Source of the DNA: Bacteroidota bacterium
GTDB lineage: Bacteria; Bacteroidota; Bacteroidia; Bacteroidales; VadinHA17
Assembly: GCA_015222065.1 (NCBI GenBank)
Contig: JADFUQ010000133.1
Span: forward strand, 1-45,748
Direction: 5' to 3'
DNA: 45,748 bases
Made by a program: the position numbers and the translations under genes. Below the pieces are notes generated by a model, which worked only from the letters and a program-made list of their open reading frames with translations, had not been told where the DNA came from and did not search any database. Below are positions 40,727 through 45,748 of this stretch, in pieces. Every line of letters starts with the position of its first letter. Positions within the stretch are counted from its first letter, which is position 1.

Positions 40727-42964
40727 TCAGTTTCCGGAAAAATGGTATTCACCATTCTTGTCGAGCTTAATATTATTTTCTTTGTGTAAGCCTGAATATT
40801 TATTAAAAACCTTTTTAGATTGCTTTTTTCCATTTATGAAAAGTTTTTTAGCAGTAAGTCTGTATTTAAAAGATGCAGTACCATTCACCAATTTATCTTT
40901 AACCAGCTCTGATTTAATAACCTTTTGAAATTTTTCTTCCTTAACCTTTTCGGGTCTAAGCTTCTCCTCTTTCAACATTCTTTCTTTCTTCATCACATGT
41001 TCCTTCTGCTTTTTTAATTCGATTTGTTCCCGTTTTTCTGTTAACTCTCTTTCTTCTTCTATTTCGCTTAAAGCTTCCTTTTCATCCTGTTCCTGAATTT
41101 CTTCAAAATCTTCATGAATATTCTCAAATTCCTCTTCCATAATTTCATGTAGAATTTCATTCTGTTCGTGCATAACTTCACTCATAGTCTCCATGTATTC
41201 CTGAAATACTTCACTCCTCTTCTCATTAAATTCATGCATGGCATGCTTTACTTCATTCATTGCCTCCTGCCATTCTTCAGAATTTCGAATAGAGTCAAAA
41301 TGAACCAGGCTTTGTTGAAATTGTTCTTTTGCATTTTCGATATTCTTTTGAAATTCCTCTGATTTCATATAATCCATTGCACGCTTCATCTCCTGTTGTG
41401 CATGTGCCATTTCTTGTTTAAATTGGTCTTTGTGCATAACGTTGAATTCAGTCATTGCTTTTTGCATTTCTATCTCCGATTTTTCAATCTCTTTATGAAT
41501 TTTTTCCATATCTACCTCTTTCATTTCTTCCGATGCTTTCTTCATCTCCTCACGGATTTTTTCCATATCAATCTCCCTTATTTCCTTCGCTGCTCTCATT
41601 ATCTCTTCCCTGATTTGTTCAATATCAATCTCCTCTATCTCCTTCATTGCACTTTTCATCTCTTCCATAATTGCTTTTAATTCTGCTTTTATCTCTGCAT
41701 ACTCCTCTTTTGTAATTTTAAGAGTGTCATCCTGGTAACTATACAGTTGGGTTTGTTTAAGGTTCTTAATAATTGAAGCTGAACTTTCAATTTCCATTAC
41801 AGGTTGTGAAATAATCATCCCTGACTGATATATTTTATTATTGTCCGTTAAAACTTGTTTATGGCTAATTATGGGATTAGCTATGTTTCCGTCCACTGTA
41901 TTGACAAGCATTGATGCTCTTACATTCAATATTATAATCAGAGCCACTGCAAAAACAAGTATCACTGAGGTGATACGTCCGGAAATATTACTATTCCTGG
42001 GGTGTGAAACTAACCGTTTCATTCTCTCGTACAGATGGAACTTTTTTCCTGTAAAAGCAGCTGCATACAAAACTTTTTTTGTTTTCATTTCTTCCAGATT
42101 TTTAAGTGCATTAATATAAATCGATGATCCTCCGCATATTGATACCGCAACATCGTCACAACAATTTTCACGTTCTTTCCTGATAACATACGATATCCAC
42201 CAAACACAGGGATGGTAAAAGAATAATATCTCAAAAAGTGTTTGGATAAGGTTAATCAGGTAGTCATTCCTTTTAATATGAGCAAGTTCGTGTGCAATAA
42301 TTGCATCAACCTGTTCAACAGGAAGATGGGTTATAATACTAATTGGAACAAGAATTACGGGTTTTATAAAACCAATAACCATAGGGGTTTTCACCCTTGT
42401 TGATATTAATACTTTGATTTTTCGATGGATATTAATTTTGCAGGATAAATCCACGAATCTACTCACCCATTTGTTCGATGGCACTGTTGTACCCCTTCTT
42501 TTTAGCCTTGAAATAATAACTAATCCTCCTGTAGTTCTAAGACTGAAAAGAAAAATACCGGTAAACCAAATGAATACAATTAAATTCGTGTTTCTTTCAT
42601 ATAATTGAAATAAACTTTGGATGTGATTCCCTACCGTTGCCCGGGTCTCAAGAATATTTTTATCCGGGTTTCTGTCCGAAGATATGTCAAGGGTTATTTC
42701 TTCAGCAGATATCCTGTCTAGCCCAACATCATCAATACCTCTTCCATCTCTTGAAACCAGCAAAAATGTATATGCAAGTCCTAGCAAACTAATAAACAGT
42801 ATGCTAAGTGCAAAATTATATTTTAACCTGGCTGAGTGATTTCTTAATAAGGCAAGAACAATCAATAAAATAAACGCAGCAAGACCTATCTCCCAAATTG
42901 AGTGAAGTAAAACTTTCCCAAAAATTTGAATTATTCTTTCAGGTATTAAGTCCGGTACGATCAT
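40727..42964 (-). CDS. M56 family metallopeptidase (BlaR1/MecR1-like) with long coiled-coil C-terminal domain
   Basis: VDAIIAHELAHIKRNDYLINLIQ, multiple TMs, final TM SVILVFAVALIIILNV, then >350 aa of Met/Glu/His-rich coiled coil with 19-aa tandem repeats. Confidence 0.88.
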   Translation of the reverse strand: MIVPDLIPERIIQIFGKVLLHSIWEIGLAAFILLIVLALLRNHSARLKYNFALSILFISLLGLAYTFLLVSRDGRGIDDVGLDRISAEEITLDISSDRNPDKNILETRATVGNHIQSLFQLYERNTNLIVFIWFTGIFLFSLRTTGGLVIISRLKRRGTTVPSNKWVSRFVDLSCKINIHRKIKVLISTRVKTPMVIGFIKPVILVPISIITHLPVEQVDAIIAHELAHIKRNDYLINLIQTLFEILFFYHPCVWWISYVIRKERENCCDDVAVSICGGSSIYINALKNLEEMKTKKVLYAAAFTGKKFHLYERMKRLVSHPRNSNISGRITSVILVFAVALIIILNVRASMLVNTVDGNIANPIISHKQVLTDNNKIYQSGMIISQPVMEIESSASIIKNLKQTQLYSYQDDTLKITKEEYAEIKAELKAIMEEMKSAMKEIEEIDIEQIREEIMRAAKEIREIDMEKIREEMKKASEEMKEVDMEKIHKEIEKSEIEMQKAMTEFNVMHKDQFKQEMAHAQQEMKRAMDYMKSEEFQKNIENAKEQFQQSLVHFDSIRNSEEWQEAMNEVKHAMHEFNEKRSEVFQEYMETMSEVMHEQNEILHEIMEEEFENIHEDFEEIQEQDEKEALSEIEEERELTEKREQIELKKQKEHVMKKERMLKEEKLRPEKVKEEKFQKVIKSELVKDKLVNGTASFKYRLTAKKLFINGKKQSKKVFNKYSGLHKENNIKLDKNGEYHFSGN
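41504..41674. repeat. 57-bp in-frame tandem repeats encoding 19-aa units
   Basis: Units start with ttccatatc/ttcaatatc at 41504, 41561 and 41618; encode (REEMKKASEEMKEVDMEKI)n. Confidence 0.85.
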
Positions 42965-43350
42965 TATTCGTTTTCTTCAATTTTTTTAATAAGATCTTTG
43001 ATTTTCTTTAATTCCTCTTTGTGTGTTTTATGATTACCAAGTGCTTGCATTACGAGTTTTGCAGCCGATCCTCCAAAAGTTGTGTCAAGAAATTTATTCA
43101 TTAATAGATTCTTCGTTTCTTTTTCACTAATAACAACTTTATATATATGTGTTCTCTTCTCTTTATTTCTTTCAACAAAACCTTTCTTTGTCATAATTTG
43201 CATTATCTTAAGAGTTGTGGTATAACCAACATCCTTTTTTTCATTTAGAATATCATTCACATACCGTACAGTGGATGGTCCTGATATCCATAGTATTTGC
43301 AGTATCTTAAGTTCTGCTTCAGTTGGCCTGATAATGTTATTTTGTTTCAT
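42964..43350 (-). CDS. BlaI/MecI/CopY family transcriptional repressor
   Basis: PTEAELKILQILWISGPSTVRYVNDILNEKKDVGYTTTLKIMQIMTKKGFVERNKEKRTHIYK; overlaps the M56 gene start. Confidence 0.95.
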   Translation of the reverse strand: MKQNNIIRPTEAELKILQILWISGPSTVRYVNDILNEKKDVGYTTTLKIMQIMTKKGFVERNKEKRTHIYKVVISEKETKNLLMNKFLDTTFGGSAAKLVMQALGNHKTHKEELKKIKDLIKKIEENE

Positions 43351-43361
43351 ATTGTTTGAAT

Positions 43362-43402
43362 TACGAAAGATTTCGTAACAAATATATACGAATATATTCG
43401 TA
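43362..43402. promoter_or_regulatory. two palindromic BlaI-type operators TACGAA-N4-TTCGTA
   Basis: TACGAAAGATTTCGTA (43362-43377) and TACGAATATATTCGTA (43387-43402) directly upstream of the BlaI-family gene. Confidence 0.8.
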
Positions 43403-43488
43403 GATGCAAAATATTAATAACAAAAAATGATAAAAAAGTGTTAAAAAAAGTTAATTAGGTTAAGGAATCCGTCTCATAACAAACTTAT

Positions 43489-44964
43489 TTAATAAAGTGG
43501 TCCAAGAATTCGGGCAAGTGATGCAGAAATCTTTTGCTTTAAGGGTCGCTTTTTCCACTCCCCGGGGATTATCAGATGGCTGTTTTCAAGATCTCTGCGA
43601 AAATCATTCTCCAGGCTTATTGTATGTGTTTCATTGTATATTAAGGCATTAACTTCAAAGTTGAGGTCAAAACTTCGATAATCAACATTTGCAGATCCAA
43701 TAGAAGAGAAAACCCTGTCGACCATAATTATTTTAGCGTGAATAAAACCTTTCTCATAAAGGTAAACCCGGATTCCTGCATCAAGCATTTCCCCTATGTA
43801 TGAGATTGAGTTCCAGTAAGCAATTGTTGAATCGGAACGTGCAGGTAAAATAATTCTAACATCAACACCACTTAGGGAAGCTGTTTTAAGAGCAGTGAGA
43901 ATACTTGGATTGGGGGAAAAATATGGTGTAGAAATAAAAATATTCTCTTTGGCTGTACTGATAGCTGCAAAATAGGCCTGCATTATACTTGACCAATCAG
44001 AGTCTGGACCACTGGAGGTGATCTGTATCAGACATTCCTCATTAACCTTATGATTTGGAAAATATCTGGGTTGATGACCAATAATTAACCTCGAAATAAA
44101 ATACCAGTCAACAAGAAAGATCATCTGAAGTGAATGTACGCTTTCCCCTTCCAGTCTTAAATGAGAATCGCGCCAGAAACCCACTTTCGGATCTCCATGA
44201 ATGTACTTGTCTGCAATATTAAATCCACCGACAAAACCTATTTTTCCATCCACAACAATTATTTTGCGATGATTTCTGAAATTTGCCTTGCTGGTAAGGT
44301 AAGGAAATCTTACCGGCATAAAGGCATAAGTTTTAATGCCTTCTTTTTTAAGTTCCTTTAGATACATTTTACTTATTTTCCAACTTCCAACATCATCATA
44401 AATAATACGTATTTTCACTCCTTCTCTGGCTTTCTTAACAAGAACATCCTTAATCCTGTTCCCAATATTATCAGATTCCCATCGATAAAATTCCATATGA
44501 ATATGGTCTTTAGCTATATTGAGAGCATTGATAATAGAATCAAATGTTTCTTCTCCATTAATAAGAATATTTACTTTATTATATTGAGTAAGGAGTGCTT
44601 TGCTGTTATTTAATAACAACGTCATAATATTCCTTTTTTCATTGATCTTTTTGTTTTTCAGGAACTTTTGACGAGGCAATTCATTTACCTGATCCCTGCT
44701 TAAACTGCTTATCCTTTCCAGGTCTACCAACTCTTTCCGGGAAAAGATTTTTACTTTTCTGTAATTTTGTCCAAAAATAAGATATCCGATAATTCCAATC
44801 ACCGGAATAAGAATAATGAATAAACCCCAGGAAATGGTCTTTACAGGATCACGGTTCTCAAGGATAACCATAAAGACAGTAAACAAGATAGACCCACCGT
44901 AAAGGATAGTGATTACCAGAGCAACATTACTCAATAGGACATCCCAATGAATGGCAGTGATCAT
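43489..44964 (-). CDS. cls: cardiolipin synthase
   Basis: Two HKD motifs: HRKIIVVDGKIGFVGGFNIADKY and HAKIIMVDRVFSSIGSANVDYRS; N-terminal TMs. Confidence 0.93.
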   Translation of the reverse strand: MITAIHWDVLLSNVALVITILYGGSILFTVFMVILENRDPVKTISWGLFIILIPVIGIIGYLIFGQNYRKVKIFSRKELVDLERISSLSRDQVNELPRQKFLKNKKINEKRNIMTLLLNNSKALLTQYNKVNILINGEETFDSIINALNIAKDHIHMEFYRWESDNIGNRIKDVLVKKAREGVKIRIIYDDVGSWKISKMYLKELKKEGIKTYAFMPVRFPYLTSKANFRNHRKIIVVDGKIGFVGGFNIADKYIHGDPKVGFWRDSHLRLEGESVHSLQMIFLVDWYFISRLIIGHQPRYFPNHKVNEECLIQITSSGPDSDWSSIMQAYFAAISTAKENIFISTPYFSPNPSILTALKTASLSGVDVRIILPARSDSTIAYWNSISYIGEMLDAGIRVYLYEKGFIHAKIIMVDRVFSSIGSANVDYRSFDLNFEVNALIYNETHTISLENDFRRDLENSHLIIPGEWKKRPLKQKISASLARILGPLY

Positions 44965-45111
44965 CTTTTTTTGAATTAATAGAATACTAAAGTTAGAAAA
45001 AACCAGGATAGCTTCCTATTTTTTTTTACGACCACACTATTGATTATTACCAGCAATAACCAAAGGGCGACTAAAACTCAATTAATGATTCTGTTATAAG
45101 CATTAATAGCA

Positions 45112-45135
45112 TAAAAAAAAGGGACCAGAGTCCCT
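45112..45135 (-). terminator. rho-independent terminator of porin-family gene
   Basis: Minus strand AGGGAC-TCTG-GTCCCT followed by T-tract (TTTTTTTT). Confidence 0.8.
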
Positions 45136-45162
45136 CTTTTATCAATATATATTGTTAAAAGT

Positions 45163-45748
45163 TTAGAAAAAGATTCCCAGACTGAAAATGAACTGCGGGT
45201 TCCTTGAATCAAACTCAAAATCCTCTCCTCCAATATTTACACCATCTCCAAGTTTACTGAGGTTGCCTTCGTACCGTACATCAAGCGAAATGGTATTTAA
45301 AATATCAAGGCCCACACCAGCCTGGTATCCAAAAGATGCTCCCTTTAGTTTTTCTTCATAACCTGCTGTTTCAATAAGATCAGCCTTACTGTCAATTATT
45401 ATACTGGCTACAGGACCGGCATTTATCCGTGCAGGTCCAAATTTAAAGCCAACCAAAACAGGTATATCCAGTTTCTTGAATTCCATTGTCTTAATACTGG
45501 TAACATTCGGAAGTATATTCGTAACTTCCACTTCACCCCCGGTAGATGAAAAGTATAATTCCGGCTGAATAAAAACTCCAAAAAAAGTTACCCGTGTCAT
45601 AAGGCCTGCATGGAATCCCACACTGGCAGTCTTTAGTCCTTCCAGAGAATATTCTTCAATCCCCTGTGTCACAGTAATAATATCATCCATTTTAATGGTT
45701 GATGAATTGACACCGCCTTTTACGCCGAATTTAATCTGAGCATTTGCA
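45163..45748 (-). CDS. outer membrane beta-barrel (porin family) protein, 5' end outside window
   Basis: Frame is open to window end (ANAQIKFGVKGGVNSSTIKMDDII...); barrel-like strands ending in FSLGIFF. Confidence 0.8.
   Translation of the reverse strand, partial: ANAQIKFGVKGGVNSSTIKMDDIITVTQGIEEYSLEGLKTASVGFHAGLMTRVTFFGVFIQPELYFSSTGGEVEVTNILPNVTSIKTMEFKKLDIPVLVGFKFGPARINAGPVASIIIDSKADLIETAGYEEKLKGASFGYQAGVGLDILNTISLDVRYEGNLSKLGDGVNIGGEDFEFDSRNPQFIFSLGIFF

Noticed and set aside
41168-41680. Plus-strand ORFs antisense to the M56 coiled-coil region (64 and 94 aa)
   Set aside because: They are Phe/His/Leu-rich antisense shadows of a repetitive coding sequence; the minus-strand protein has clear domain structure.

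Overview
This is a Bacteroidetes-like, AT-rich chromosomal window. No rRNA, tRNA, CRISPR array, integrase or transposase was recognised. It holds about 38 supportable CDSs. Main blocks: (1) an AmmeMemoRadiSam neighbourhood: Memo-AMMECR1 fusion, membrane spermidine-synthase-like protein, AmrS radical SAM enzyme, DUF362 and DUF6599 proteins. (2) A same-strand leucine/isovalerate-type acyl-CoA cluster: MCC beta, enoyl-CoA hydratase, MCC alpha, an archaeal-type HMG-CoA synthase / thiolase / DUF35 trio, and an acyl-CoA dehydrogenase. (3) ssb, an OLD/RecF-like ATPase, a SpoIIE-type phosphatase and assorted housekeeping genes. (4) A second acyl-CoA carboxylase (BC, BCCP, CT). (5) A BlaI / M56 sensor pair with a coiled-coil sensor domain and two visible palindromic operators. 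The most interesting non-protein signal is an ORF-free stretch at ~30265-30758. Read on the minus strand it folds into many stable stems, including a three-way junction, GNRA/UUCG-type loops and a terminal terminator hairpin, consistent with a ~0.5 kb structured ncRNA of a family I cannot assign. Other signals are a 54-nt perfect Y-shaped palindrome (1677-1730) and several families of word-reiterated intergenic repeats that sit directly after stop codons of + strand genes.
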